A stretch of 64,000 bases of DNA from Gloeophyllum trabeum ATCC 11539 (taxonomy: Eukaryota > Basidiomycota > Agaricomycetes > Gloeophyllales > Gloeophyllaceae). Of this stretch, positions 45,696 to 60,584 are shown in pieces; within the stretch, counting starts at the first letter, position 1, and each line of letters opens with the position of its first letter. The stretch lies in contig NW_006920422.1 in assembly GCF_000344685.1 (NCBI RefSeq), forward strand, positions 359,208 through 423,207, written 5' to 3'. Position numbers and translations under genes: made by a program. The notes below the pieces were generated by a model. The model had not been told where the DNA came from. It was given only the letters and a program-made list of their open reading frames with translations, and ran no database searches.

Positions 45696-48600
45696 TGTTC
45701 TGGCTACATAGCCAACATTGACCTCCCCCTAGCACCCGAGTATTTCGCCATGGATTTTCCGAAATCCTCTTGGTATTTGGTCTAGTCCGATTCTGATTAC
45801 TCTGTACACGTCGTTGCTAGTCGCTTTCTCTTTGCTTTGATTTCTCCGTCTTATCTGTGTAGAGATACATTCATTCCTACTAATTGGCTGCCACGCATCG
45901 GGCTGGCGCCTATTAGTCTAATCATCGCGCACGGACTTCACATGGAGAGTATGGTCAGAAATTCGATCAAGGGACGCCCGCCACAACAAAAATAGGCGTT
46001 TCAAAATGGAGCTGAAAGTGAACACCTGTGCATTTGCTAAAAATAAGGACGGTCTGCGCAATGGCGTCGGCACCCTTGGCATCGGGACTGTCAGAATGTG
46101 ATAGCTCTGTCTTAACATAGGGTATGTACGTAGAGCACGACTACGGTTGACCATCTGGGTCAGGTCAAATTTAAAAGTCACTGACTCACATTGCGACTGC
46201 TGTGTTCGATCCCCCGTGGGGTGGATGGGGATATTGGGCGGAGTTTGAATTGTCGCAATCCACTCAGCGGACGAGGGATACTGAGGGGGCTACAGTAAAA
46301 ATGTACTACGTCTTGACAAGGCTTCATCCGGACGCTCCTGAAGAAGTGTGACGCAAAATCTCTACACGATATGAGCCTATGCTTGTCGTAAGAGATTTGT
46401 TGCTGAGAACATGCGACGGGAGTTGCCGATATTTGAAGCTCCGCTCCACCAAACAAACGGTCAGCTGCAGTCTTGTGTATGGGTATGTCGCGCACTGGGC
46501 TTTTGTAGTATAATATTGGGGGCGTTCTATAAAGAGATACTGGAGTACCCGTGCTAGGGCTAGTGACCTCCAAGAGAAGAACACAGGCGGGGAGCTACAT
46601 CAAGCAGCCACAGCCACTTGCGGGATATCATATATCAGTATCGGCAGGTGGACTGTGCAGCGCGAAGTGTAAACGGTTGTGAAGCATTAAAGGATACGTA
46701 TATACGGTTAGTACTAATGTGCACTAAACGGCACCGATAAGTCTTTCCGCCCGTCGCTCCCCGAAATATGTGGGCTGGGGATTCGCATCCTCTCGGAGTA
46801 GTGGTCCCGAACCTTATTGATTATCGAACAGTCACTACTGACTGTAAAATTCAGTGCCGCGCTACGTACATAATATTGATAGATGTATTCAACCCCCTTC
46901 AGAGACTGTTTCGGGATTGGCCGAAAGCTGTCAACGCGGAGGATCGAACAGGACCCCGGCATACTGGTATATATGTTTGATCCTAGTGCGGACATAAACG
47001 GCCAATTTTGAGGCCCTATGTCGGATATTTAGGCAGACATAAAGCCCAAAATTTCGGTCCATGTCCGGTATATCACGGCGGACACAAGGGCCTTGCCGGT
47101 CTTGGTGTCCGATCACCTGGCGGACATACCAAGTCGTCGAAGTGTCACACCCAGTAGTCCTTGTACTAGGTTGAGTGGTGTCTCTTATGCTTCTCAGTCA
47201 ACTGTCAGCTCGTCTCGTGTATATCCAGGTATATCCTCAGCAACGGTGAATGAAATGCAAGCTTTGGAAACAGTGGTGGATCTTAGGAAGACTGAAATAC
47301 AATATCCCAGAGTAATCATGTCACGATCTACTCGTTGCAGCGTTGGGCGTGTGCCGGTTTCGAGGTTGGATCCGTTTGGCGGACACACCGGCGCCCGAGC
47401 ATAGGTCACTTATGCGGACATAAGCAGCCCAATTTGTGCTGACCGGATCCTAGAGGCGGACATATCCGGTCCAAATGTGTGAGGCCATAAGGGCCGAAAA
47501 TCGGGCACTTAGGATCAAACATCAGTACCCATATGCCGGGGTCCTGATCGAACCCAAGGCAGCCTCCAAGTTGTGAGGCGACTTTTGAATTTGACCTGGC
47601 CCAGATGGTCAACCGTACACGACGCCATCGAACATGACACATTGATAGCAACAGACAGTATGAGCTCACCTGTCTCGCAGCGGTCTGTTGTATTATGGGC
47701 GTCAGCGTCATCCCCGGCGTCCTGGGTGGCTTACCTTGCCCATCATGTCTATTTTGAAACTCGCAGAGCCTTGCGGATTAAATGTTAACCGTTGAACGGA
47801 GCTTCTGGCGCCGTTACGAGGGGTATCACTCCTGTCTGTCCTCGTATGGCATGTTACGGGGGGCGCGGGAGGATCATGGTACGCCTGGCAGTTGAACGTT
47901 GAGGTCTGATCCGGACAATGCACGGGAAGACTTCGGAAGCCGGGGGGCGCGATCGCGCGTGGCAGGGGCATAGCTTTGAAAATCAGGGAAAGCGCGACAG
48001 ATCATTGTCCAAGGGTCCGCGCCTGAGGACTGGCACGACCTGGCCAGAAGACGCTGATGGAAAGGGCCGCGTGCGAGCTCGAGAGGATCAAAGATGAGAC
48101 GTACAGAACGTACGGGCGGCTAGTGCGGGGATTGGCGAAAGACTGCAAAAGTGTGTTTAGATTGGGCGAAAGAAAACCCGGAGGCATGCTTTCGGGTCCG
48201 GCGTGTGCATCCTGAAGATGTAGCCGGGCTGGTCGGGCGATGATCCATATGATCCTGGTTAGGCTGCTTATTATGCGGGAGCAATAAGGCTGGCGGCCCG
48301 GCAGATGCTGCGTTTTGATGGCGTGTGGGGAAGAATGCGGGGAAGGTACGCTGCGGGGACGGGTTTGTTCCTGGCACCGACCAGCCCCGCCTCTCGGAAC
48401 ACGAGTCGAGCGCAAGTCTGTTTGTCAGAAATGTTTCGACATTGTCGCGGCTGTTCCGGAGCTATTCTTGCGATTGTATGGGTCCGTATTTGTGTCGAAG
48501 AGCATGACGACATGGAAGTTGCGGGTTTGTCAGGTTACTCAGACGCGTACCTGTGACATACAGAGAAAACATAGGATCGTCGTGATTGCAGACGATGAAA

Positions 48601-48904
48601 AAAGCTGCCTGGAATTTGCTGGACCCCATATTTTGACGAGCGGGTTGGCATGCAAACCGGGCTTCAATGCGGACTTTGCAGGTGCATCTGGAGCAGGAGC
48701 TAATTGATGTCGGTAGTGCCTGGAGTGCACTCTGGATCTTGATTCTGGAGGAAGCCAGCCAATGGCGGCGTCGCGCGCGTGCGGGGAATCTGGAGAAATT
48801 CTGGAGAAACCCACGTTCGGGCAGTCACATGGGGCAGTCACGGATGCGCTCTTCCTCTTTTGGGCCTTGGTGTAACTTGCTGCCCACTCGACCAGGTTCC
48901 CAAC
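45696..48904. other. 3.2-kb gene-free interval
   Basis: Apart from the inverted repeats at 46137-47625, no coding region is recognised. A few ORFs of 80-130 codons exist on both strands without motifs or splice continuity. Confidence 0.5.
46137..47625. repeat. Inverted copies of a repeat with GCGGACAT motifs
   Basis: A sequence containing ACGGTTGACCATCTGGG and GGTCAAATT at about 46143-46175 recurs inverted at 47582-47620. A second sequence, GGACCCCGGCATA followed after a few bases by TGTTTGATCCTA, lies at about 46949-46985 and recurs inverted at about 47512-47550. Between the latter pair, a GCGGACAT-like motif recurs about eight times (near 46986, 47033, 47083, 47120, 47379, 47412 and 47455 on plus; 47063 inverted). 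The pattern suggests nested or palindromic insertion of one repeat family. Confidence 0.65.
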
Positions 48905-48910
48905 TATAAA
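48905..48910 (+). promoter_or_regulatory. TATA box of sugar transporter
   Basis: TATAAA, 92-97 bp upstream of the ATG at 49002, with a C/T-rich stretch between; position fits a core promoter. Confidence 0.55.
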
Positions 48911-49001
48911 GTCCTATGTACTAGGCGTCCCTTCCTTTGCCGCACACCTGCGTCCTTCTTTTCCATCACCTACTTCGCCACATTCTGTACTCTGATCCAT
49001 C

Positions 49002-51107
49002 ATGGTTGGAGGCGCAGTCGCTGTAAATGGGGCCGACACGGCCATGTCACGGCTCATTGACCCCAACCGGAAATGGTACAACAACAAGCGGTATGTAGGT
49101 TCGGTTATATCGGAAGTACAGAGGATAATATGAACTGCTTCAAGACTGTTGGCCCTTAACGGCTGGATTGTCCTACTGTGAGTCCCTCCGTTTCATTACT
49201 TGTCTGGGGCCACCCGGTCTAACTATTCGCTAGCCTCATCACATCTTCGACAAATGGTTACGACGGGAGTATGATGAACGGGCTTCAGTCGCTACCACAA
49301 TGGGCGAATTACTTCGGTAATCCCACCGGCGGCAAGCTGGGTTTATTAAACGCCATCCAGGTATGTTCCCAGTGTTGCAGTATTGTGAGGTTTGTATCTA
49401 ACCTACTTGTTGCTAGAATATCGGCTCTCTAGCTGGCTACCCCTTCGCCCCCTATGTGTCAGACGGCATAGGTCGACGAGGCGCCATCTTCCTGGGCGCT
49501 GCCATAATGTGCATAGCAGTGGCAATCCAAACCGCTGCCTATTCCGTCGGAATGTTCATCGGCGCTCGGTAATTAAATAACGTTCTTCAATTCATTCCGG
49601 TTGCATTCTGATCATCTATCTGCTTGTTGATGCACAGTTTCATGATCGGCTTCGGCCTTACTTTTGCTGGTGAGCAGTATTCGCGGATCTGCACTTCCAT
49701 GCTCTCGGCCGAGACTGATCTATCCCCTCCTCAGCGAATGCGGCACCGATGCTCGTGTCCGAGGTGTCCTATCCTACATACCGCGCGCCTCTCACCTCCC
49801 TATATAACTCGTTATGGTACTCCGGCGCTATTATGTGAGTTCTATCAATAGCCGTCACTGTTGCAGGAGGACTAATTAAGGGCTACTCAGTGCCGCTTGG
49901 TCCACCTATGGTACCTTCAAGATTCCAAGTACATGGGCATGGCGTCTCCCGTCTCTATTGCAGGGCATCCCTTCCATTCTGCAGGTCTTCCTCATCTGGT
50001 TCGTCCCCGAGTCGCCGCGTTGGCTCGTGAGCAAAGGAAAAGATGCCCAGGCCTTGCAAACGCTCGCCTACTACCACGCCGACGGCAATGAGTACGTCCT
50101 TTCCCCTTCTGCTTCCGAGGTGTGATTGTCTGACTATACTGCGCCTCCAGCCAGGACCCGCTTGTCCAATACGAATACGAGGAGATCCGCGCCGCGATCG
50201 AGTTCGACCGCACCGTCGCCGCCAACGTCGGCTGGAAATCCTTCCTGACGACGCCGGGCAACAGGAAGCGCGTACGCATCATCGTCGCGATCGCCTTCTT
50301 CTCGCAGTGGTCTGGCAACGGGCTCGTCTCGTACTACCTCAACAAGGTCTTCGACACGATCGGCATCACGGACCCGACGACGCAGCTCCTCATCAACGGG
50401 ATCCTGCAGATCTGGAACCTGTTCTGGGCGTGCGGCGCGAGCTTCATGGTCGACCGTGCGGGGCGCCGCATGCTCTTCTTGACGAGCGCGGGCGGGATGC
50501 TGCTGTTCTGGACGGTGCAGACGATTTGCGTTGCGCTGTTCGCGGAACACCGTAGTCCGGACGCAGCGCATTCGGTTATTGCGTTCATCTTCTTGTATTA
50601 TGCTGTTTACGAGTGAGTCTCCTGTCCCCGGTGGTTGTTCTTGGGAGGATGTGTGGCTGATGCCCTTCTTAGCCTTGCATTCACGCCTCTCATTGTATCA
50701 TACACCGTCGAAATTCTGCCGTTCGCCCTGCGCGCGAAGGGCTTCAACATCTTCAACTTTACGATATCCTGCGCCCTAATCTTCAACCAATACATTAACC
50801 CCATCGCCCTGGATGCCCTCCAGTGGAAATATTATGTGAGCATGCCCTCTTCTCATTCCGTGCAAGGGCGCGTCTGACGGATCCCTCGCAGATCGTGTAC
50901 GTCTGCTGGATCGCCTTCGAATTCGTCTTCCTATACTTCTTCGTGGTGGAGACGAAGAACCTCACGCTCGAAGAGACGGCGGCGCTGTTCGACGGCGCGG
51001 AGGCCGCCGCGGAGGTGGCGCACGCGGGTGCTACAGAAGTACGTGAAGACGCTTCTGAGAAGGGATCACACGGCGGATACAGCCCCCAGGCCGAGCTCAA
51101 GGCATGA
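49002..51107 (+). CDS. MFS sugar porter, lactose-permease/hexose transporter type
   Basis: Ten exons: 49002-49090, 49145-49177, 49234-49360, 49417-49568, 49638-49669, 49735-49834, 49891-50091, 50151-50612, 50673-50835 and 50892-51107; 524 aa, phases agree. Sugar-porter signatures are present: GYDGSMMNGL in helix 1, GRRGAIFLGA in the loop after helix 2, the cytoplasmic PESPRWLVSKGK, FSQWSGNGLVSYYL (helix 7 substrate region), DRAGRRMLF and the end-of-helix-12 motif VVETKNLTLEE. Twelve membrane helices are expected in the plasma membrane. The YHADGN...YEYEEI stretch after PESPRW is typical of the fungal lactose-permease-like branch. The exact sugar cannot be inferred. It is preceded by a TATA box. 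Confidence 0.93.
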
Positions 51108-54056
51108 TTCGCATACACGAACGCTATTCCTTCCCCAAGTGTAAATGTACCCCATCCACGTTTTTCTTTCTCCTTGGATGCTCATATCTTTCACGAGCGC
51201 GGGTGTTGGTGCTGGGGTTTATGATAAAATATATATCGTATCTATACCGCGAGGAGTCCGGCGTGGGTGGACGAGGACAGCCATTAATGATGACCATTTG
51301 TATTATTTCCACACGAACCTGCGCTTGTGTATGATAATTATTTGATTCAGTTATCCTATCTCTCCTTCGGGCTCGTGATGACGCGCGGTCTCCCGGTATG
51401 GCAGGTGTAGTATTCGTGCTTCGTTTTGCACTCCGAGTCTCTGGCGTCTCTCATCCCCGCGGACTCCGATGTCGGATTTTGCTTGGAGGGTGTCAACCAC
51501 GACGGCAGTGTATCCATACCCAATGCAGAACCACGATGCGCGACAAATTAGAATTATGCACTCGGGTCCTGAACAAGAACCTGTGCTTGGCGCCTGAGAG
51601 TTGTTAGGAGGAGAGCTGAGGAGAACCTACCCTGCTTTTGGTGATGCGCTCACTTCTCACCTTCTGGCGTCCTGCTTCAATTCCGTGGCCTTATGGGACC
51701 ACACTTTCCGGCCTGCTTTGTACCGGAAACGCTATCATGATGGACGAGGAGCGAGGGGAACGCGCATCGCCCAACGTTAACTTGCAAGTCCACTCTGGCC
51801 GTTCGATGGCAGATTGTCTTAGAATGTATCCTGCATTTCACCTTCACTTTTGCCGGCTGGAATAACCGCTCGCAAGAAGTGTAAGCCGGTGAGTGGTTCT
51901 GAGGCTGCCCACTGGCAGAGGGCTGGTCATCTTCGAGACATCTTGCCTATAATGGAAAACTCAGCGGCTCGTACGTGGTCAACCCTTTCCATTCCTCCCA
52001 TGTCGCCGACGAACCCATGGAGCAGACTGTCTTAGAAGTGCGTCAGGCTAGCGCAACTCTCAAGTAGCATTGAGAAGAGTGGTCGGTTCCCGGACATCCG
52101 TCGTTCAGGCCTACGAAATCGCCAGTCGCGGCGATATTGCCTAGTAGCCGCTATAAGGTCAGACTCGGATTCCAGAATACCTCCCTGTCCCTATAGAGAA
52201 ACCGTGATCAACCTGTCTACCACGGGGCTGGAGGTAGCGAAATGCCACAAATCCGTAACTGAGCGGGAAATCGAGTAATTCGCCTACATGATTTACCTGG
52301 CCCTAGTCCAGGACGAATACTCGACGAGGCTCCTTCGCAATCCATGACTCGGTATCTACTATCATTTGGGTAGTTTTGCAAAATTTGCAAAACTACCGCA
52401 GCCCCTAGAGAGAGCTCTATACCAAATTAAAAAATTCAGAGACTTTTTAGGCATGTAGATATAGACTAGTAGATACCCTCTGTCAAGTTGGTTTAGGGAA
52501 ATATCGAGTGGTCATGGAGAGGGAGGAAGAGGAGGATGTTTGCAACCGCCTACAGACCGTGTGAAACCTAGATCTGGTACTCATTCCATGGTTTTTTGCC
52601 GGGATTTTGTTTGGACTATACTGGTGTACCATACATTGAGCTACTCAACCTGCCCGATTGTGAAGAGATTGAGGATGTAGCTATAACGATGCTGTTTTGC
52701 AAAACTTCGAGAGGCAGATCGTGACAAAAACGTGATGGATCTCGCGGGGATGTCACGCGTGACAAACTTTTGCAAAACCCCCTGCACACGCCGGCATCTG
52801 TCCAGCATCCTCTACATCACGTATTAAAATACAAAAAAATCACAGTTGAGTACATAGAAGGGTGCTACACAATGCCATGAAAAACCTCTGATGCAAGAGC
52901 CAGCGAACTGAGCGCAACACGTCGATTTACAGAGAGTTTTGCAAAACTACCCAAATGATAGTATGGGAACACGGCTAAAGCTTCCCCATGCACCGTTGAA
53001 TGGAATCTTGCCAATGATGCTGATGCTGATGATTGCGCCTCCGGAACGGCTTGAGACGCCGCAGCTCAATACTTATGGCGAGTACTCGGGCCCATGCACG
53101 GGCATCTACAACTCCAATCTCCAGGTAGGTCCTCTCAGGATTCATGGGCGCCGAGGCTTTCATCCGACTCCCCCATCCAGTGGATCTCATGCTCCTACTG
53201 CGCATGAGATGGACCATCGTAAAAGCCGCAGGTTGTCAGATATGTAAGATTCGGGATCGATCTCCGGTCAGTGAAGAATGAGCCGGTGATGACCATCAGC
53301 TGTTTCCTGCCTGAGTCAAAGTCACATACATATTTAACCCAGATATTTTTGGCTTACTTTTACTGGCATCACACCCTGGTGTTGAGAGTCACATGTATAC
53401 ATAAAGGAAGGGTAAACGAATTGTACTGTAACTTATTCTCACATTAGAGCCGGAAGCAGAGGATAAAGATCAGAGAAAGGGTACGATGATGTCAAAACAG
53501 GGAGAAAAGAAAACGAGAAAGGAGCGGAGGGCAGCCCTAGAGGAACCCGCAGCTTCACCAACTATACACAAAAACGGGGGATCGTTAGGAACGTCGTAGG
53601 GGGTCTCCGGCATGTGCGTGCATGTGCATGAAGTCATCACGAGAAATAACAAAATAAGGGATTATGAGGATAATACGAGTCCGATAGAGCGCGAAATAGA
53701 TATGGGGATGCTGGAGCGAGGGGCAATGGGGGAGAAGAGAGAAGAAAATAGGAGATTGCTTGGAACAATGTAACATCGAGGTCCATCCGCGTGCAGTCTC
53801 GCCTTTCACCTTTGTTCTTCTTCTATATCCCCCAGCCCCGGCCAGCATCGCGATACATTACACCCATCACATCTCCGCCACGGCAGTAGTGCGCGGCGCC
53901 TCGGTCCCTCGGTTTTGCCCATGTTTATTCTGCTGCATCAGTACATCGCCGAGCCGGCTACCCTCTACTATGTTACACCAACCCTGCCAGCCGCATATAA
54001 TAACAAACAACCAAGGTGAAGAAAAGGTCTACGTTCGGATCGAGGGACCGGGCCCA
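51108..54056. other. 2.9-kb interval with one MITE, no gene
   Basis: Between the stop codon of the sugar transporter (plus) and that of PP1 (minus). It contains the element at 52359-52961. No other gene or RNA recognised; the ORF at 53760 lies over the PP1 3' side and has no family resemblance. Confidence 0.55.
52359..52961. mobile_element. MITE with perfect 25-bp inverted ends, TA target site
   Basis: The left end reads CTATCATTTGGGTAGTTTTG (continuing CAAAA) and the right end is its exact reverse complement over about 25 bp. TA flanks both ends (52357-52358 and 52962-52963). The body is 603 bp, AT-richer than its surroundings, with the subterminal motif TTTTGCAAAA repeated several times (near 52376, 52693, 52766, 52937), as is usual for transposase-binding sites. 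No ORF of note. The ends do not resemble those of the element at 1058-1595, so it belongs to a different family, though the TA duplication suggests Tc1/mariner-type mobilisation again. Confidence 0.85.
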
Positions 54057-55646
<1,590 letters not shown>

Positions 55647-56385
55647 ATCTTGTGTCTCCTGGCAAGGTCGTGAGTCGTGGGCCCTGTTTCGTAATTGAGT
55701 TTAGCGCAACCGCGAACTGTTGTTTTGTGGTTGGACGAAGAGGAGGTCAAGCGAGTGCAGGAGAGCGTTGGAACGCAAACAAGCCGCCAGACAACCGGGA
55801 GCGGACCAGTTCGGGCGGGGACGGCGCGAGCGCGGGCGAGACTGCGTTACAGAGACAGCGAGTCGGTGGTCAGCCGGCTACCAGCACCGCGAAACGGCGA
55901 AGAAGAAAAATAACAGAAAATCGATGAGCTGGAGGGCGAGAGCAGATAACGAGCAGCTTTGATGGGCACCGAGGAACAGAAGGCAAAAACCAAACCCGGA
56001 AACTGCGTCGCTCCCGTGGGAATCCTCCGCGGATACACTCACCTGCGGTCCACACTATCGATGTCGACGGCGACGGCGGGATGGAACGCGAAAAATTTAC
56101 AGAGGGAATGGCGAGGGAGCACAGGCAGAGCTCAGGGGCCAGGCCAGACTGTTGACGTCAAGGTTCACTAGATTAGACAAACACTAATACATTATGGACT
56201 TCCAGCTCTACATTCGAATCATAAGGTCGTGTACAGATTCAAAGGGAAGTCCGCATCCTGTAATATCAGCCACTCCTTCCCAGGCGAGGATGGGGCATGG
56301 GTATTAACACAACAGCTCTAGAAGCATAGAAGATATGGGCGTAACAATACAAAGTGGGGGCGTGAACGATCGTCTGCTGCGTGCG
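55647..56385. other. Intergenic, PP1 promoter and downstream region of PH gene
   Basis: About 740 bp. No gene recognised; short ORFs only. Confidence 0.55.
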
Positions 56386-58964
56386 TCATGAGGGCGGGCG
56401 CGATGGTGTGTCGCTCGCGTTGGCTTGGGCTGCCTCTTCGGGTCGGCGTACCCTTCTCCGGCGTCGTCTGTTTACACCGGTCAGCAGGCTTGCCTTTGAA
56501 ACGCGAGACTCCGGCTGGTACGTACCGAGGGAACATGGGCCCTTTAGGCATCGGCCGCTCGTCCAGATCAAGTGCAATGTTCGTTGCAGCTTGGAAGCCC
56601 TGTAGCAAACCAATCTAATCAGTATCTTGAACCGTGCCTGATCAGTAGTGGACCCACCTCAATCCAGTCAACGACTGAAGCGACATCTGCAGCTTGCAGG
56701 AGGAACTGTTCCCCTTCCATCCTAACCCGGATAACGTTTCTTCTCTTCATATAGTCACTGCCCAACCCGCTCTCAGCGTGCTGCAAGGTATACACCCGCA
56801 ACAAGTCCTTGGGATCCGGCGGCGGCAATTCCTGAGGCTTATGGTCGTTTGCACCCGCGGAAGCCGAATTGCGTGCAGGAAGGCGCGACGACCTAAAATG
56901 GCTCCGACTGCCTCCAGCCGAAGACGGGCTGAGACTCGTAGGAGACGCGACCAAGCCACCGTTATTCGACGAGCCCCCGAGCGAAGAGGCCGCGGACGAC
57001 GAGTGCGACGGCGGCCGAGCAAGCGTGAGCGACGGTCGCCCGCTCGAGCTAGCGTCCCCACCCCTGCTCGAGTCCAAGCTAGATCGCCCAAACCGCGACG
57101 ATGGCCCCGAATTCGAATTCGAGTTCGCAAGCCTCGACGGGTGCAGTAAGCTGACCGTGAACCTCTTCGACTTGCTCTGCTCCTTCTGCCGTTGCTCCTG
57201 CTGCTGACTCTGCTGGTCCCCGCCGGACCTAGAGCTTTCGCTTTGCGCGTCCTCGCTCAACTTCGGCGGTCTCTCGGCGCGCTGGTTGGTCCGCACAGCA
57301 TCAATCCTAATCCGCCCGTCATAGGTCGTTCCGCTAGTATTGGTCGCGTCCCCCACTCCAACTTTGTTCTCCCACCACTCCGTCACAGGGTTGACACCCG
57401 CGACGCCAGGCGGGCACTTGTACACCCGGAACGCGGTCCCCTCCAGCACACAGTATACCCTCCGCCACTTGCGGTCTTTCGCCTGCACGCCAGGCGCGGT
57501 AAACTCCATCTTCCGCGGCATAATAGCGGCGAGGTAGATGGAGTTGCTGTACGGCGGCAGTTGCTCTCTGCCCTCCTCCTCCCGCGGCTGGACAGCGGGG
57601 GCCTTATGCCGCTGGGGGAAGAAGGACGGATACGGAGGCGGCTCCGTATTCGGGTTGAACATGGGCATCGAGCGCCGCCTCCGCAAAGACGGACCGAGAT
57701 CTTCTGGCTCCTTGGGCGGAGGTGGAGGCCTGGGTGACCAGATACCCTCCGAGGCGCCAGCTGCAGAAGGACCAGGCTCCGGTGCCTTGGGCCTAGCGTC
57801 GTCCTGGAGGCCTCCCAGAACCCTCGTCTGCTTCGGCGAAAGCAGGTCGACCATACTTCGCGACGCCTGCTGGTACAGTCCCGGTCGAGGAGAGCCCGGG
57901 GTGGGCATCGGGACAGCCAGTGGCTGCTGGCGCGTAGAATCTCCTGCCTTTGGAGTACGCAAGGGCGACATCGTCGGCTCGGGCAGCACAGGCTTGGAGG
58001 AAAAGTAATCAAGGGCGCGTCGCGCGGTTGGAGTTAGTTCGCCTTTTGGGCCGTCTTTCTTCGCTTGGAGGAACGAAGCGTCAAATGGAGAGCTGGACAC
58101 TTGCGGCAAACCTTCTGGGTCTCTGTAACTGGACTCTGACCGCCGACTCTCAGTCGTGTCGTCCCCTTCCTCGTCGTCACTGCCCATATCACCTTCTCGC
58201 ATCTCCTCCTCCCCCTCGCCATCCCCTTCCATCTCTTCCTCCTCGTCCGACTCTGCGAGCATAGCGTTCTCATGGTCGGCCTGGTGATGCGAGTCATCGG
58301 GACCCTCTCTGGGCAAAGCAGGCATACTACTCAACCGCGACTGAGGCCGGATACGTCGGGGTTGCGAAGGACCTGGTGTCGTGGTGGAAATACTGGGGAG
58401 ATTGAGGATGGGGAATGGGGGATGCCGGGTTATGACGGAGGGAGACAGGCGCGCTAATCCTCCTTCGATGGTGAATCGCGCCGGGGGTGGCGGCAGCGTC
58501 GCTAGACGCGGCGCGGGTGATCTTCGACCGGACCCACCGCCTGGTGAAATCGGCACTTGGAGGTTTTCTGTCGCGGTCGCGGTCGCCATGCTCGTGGAGG
58601 CCAGGGAAGTCGGAGATTGAGAGGATTGCGGTTCAGGCCGGGTGTCAGCCACCGGGAAGCTCGCAGGCGGGAGAGAAGAACCGGAGGCCCTACTCGGGGA
58701 AGACATCGGCGGGGAACGCGTCTCGCCCGCAGGGCTGCTGCTCGCGGACTGAAATAGCGAGCGTCGCGTTTCCCGAATATCATCGGAACGTGGCCTCTGC
58801 TCTCGCTCGACGTCACTGCTTGGTTGCCGCATGGTGGATGGCGAAGCGCTCGATGTACCGGAAATAGGTGAGTCTTCCATCCCGTCTGTCCCCCCTGACG
58901 AGCGCGGCATCGTCATGAACTGCGGCTGCGACATGTACGGCTTCTGGCGTACATCCACGCTCAT
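56386..58964 (-). CDS. PH-domain protein with long disordered N-terminus
   Basis: Three exons on the minus strand, 58964-56658, 56599-56526 and 56467-56386; 820 aa. The first 470 residues are low-complexity (Ser/Pro-rich, with an acidic run [16 protein letters not shown]) and probably unstructured. A pleckstrin-homology domain starts near 481 ([34 protein letters not shown]), is interrupted after YDGRIRID (about 548) by some 170 low-complexity residues, and resumes at about 721 ([42 protein letters not shown]) with the closing Trp in the C-terminal helix. The end is basic ([12 protein letters not shown]). Such split PH proteins bind membranes through phosphoinositides or act as signalling adaptors; no closer assignment is possible. 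Exon 1 is very long for this genome. Confidence 0.88.
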
Positions 58965-60338
58965 CGACCGCGTCTGGCGCTGGTACGGCCCACCACCTCT
59001 TGCACCTCTGCTCTCCTTCCTAGCAAATTTTGTCCGAATATTATCAGATAGCTTTCGAATAAACCGGACCTGCAGTGCGTTGTGAATACTGAATTCCGAA
59101 TCCCGAGAAGCTTGAGAAATAACTCACTCGGAAACTTGAAGGTGCAGTCAATTCTACCGCTGATCGCGTTCGTGAGTCCGTCGCTGCCATCTCGTTCGTG
59201 CTTGCTCCCCTTTGCGTGTTTCGGGCAAGCGTTTCGTTCGAATGGCGTCTTAACAGGCCGGCATTGGAGGCAAAAGCAGGAATGACCGCATCCTTTACGG
59301 TTTCTGCAGCACAGCGAGGATGCGGGGGAGAATTCGGCAATCACGTGCCGTACATTATATAATCAGTCTGCCGCGGCAACTCTAGTTGCCACACCCACAA
59401 CGGGAAGAGCTGTACCAAGTTCAACGTTCGGCATGGCTTCACCCGCGTCCTGTCGCTTTGCCTATCATATTCCCTGCCACCCTTGTGACAGGCACTCTGC
59501 GAACTTGTTATTTTCTGAGCAAGTCGAAACGTTTCGAAATGTACGACTAACTATCCCTGCACTTGGTGTCGATAAATAAATATAGCTCTCCCGGCAGGGC
59601 CACCTCTCCACTTTGTCCACACGGAAGAACCGCTACCCGCAGGCCCTCAAGATCCTTTCAAAGTGGATCCTACTGCGTTGATCACTTATTAAGGATCCTC
59701 GGGGCCGAGCTGTAGCCACTGGCACAAAGATCGGAGGAGACAGGTACGAAGGTATCACGAAAGTGTCCTCTGTAGGAAACACCAGGATCTCTAGCAGTCA
59801 CTACGCGGTCTTCCGGAGAGAGGAAGGCAGGTTACCCCTTGCAATTCGACTTACACCTGCTGCACGTTCTGTTATCAGCGATACCGAGCCGATTCTATAT
59901 CCACCACCATAACTCCAGCTGATATCACCTCTGGGCTGCACGACTTCACTGCGGGACTGCCAAACCCCGTCTGGGCACGTAAAGGAGCAATCGGAATGGA
60001 CTGCTTCCGCCCTCCGATCGCAGCCTGCAGGTGAGTAATGTGCCTAGGCCGAGAGACGGCTTTGGAGCCCTTGCTTGGACTGTTGTATATCAATCCGTGC
60101 AATGGGCATGCCATCCTAGGTAATAGAATTGGGTTGTGGCCCAGCGTGCTTAAAAGGCACCGCCTGGTACAAACGCTAACGCCACGATGCCGTGTCACCT
60201 GGTTCGTTCGAGCCCTTAATATCTTGCAGTCCAAGAGACAGGCACATCCTAATTGGTTCGTTCGGTTTTCACTCACATAGATCGGAGGTTCTTGTAGGCC
60301 ACTTCCGACCAGGATCAAAAGGCAAATGCCTACGGATC
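58965..60338. other. Intergenic, no gene seen
   Basis: About 1.4 kb upstream of the PH gene. Only short ORFs; no tRNA or repeat recognised. Confidence 0.5.
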
Positions 60339-60584
60339 TCATAGCACGAGTGGGGTAATGTCTTTGTGCCGTCTTGATACGCAGTTTTCATTCGAGCTTG
60401 TTAGCATTCGTGGTACTAATTGTACAACGCTGCTATTCGGTACGTGTCTGCAGCAAAATTGGCCCGATTGGTAGCATCCATGCACTTACAGACGGTCGGA
60501 GTTGCCTGCGCTTTCAGAACTAGTGGACGAGTCGCTACGCTGCTCGAGGTCGACGTCGGAACAACTTTTGGAACAGCCTGAACA

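Noticed and set aside
46195..46215. GTTCGATCCCCC resembling a tRNA T-arm
   Set aside because: No matching acceptor stem, anticodon arm or D-arm could be found upstream.
50043..50571. ORFs of about 150-170 aa on both strands within the sugar transporter
   Set aside because: Out-of-frame shadows of exon 8.
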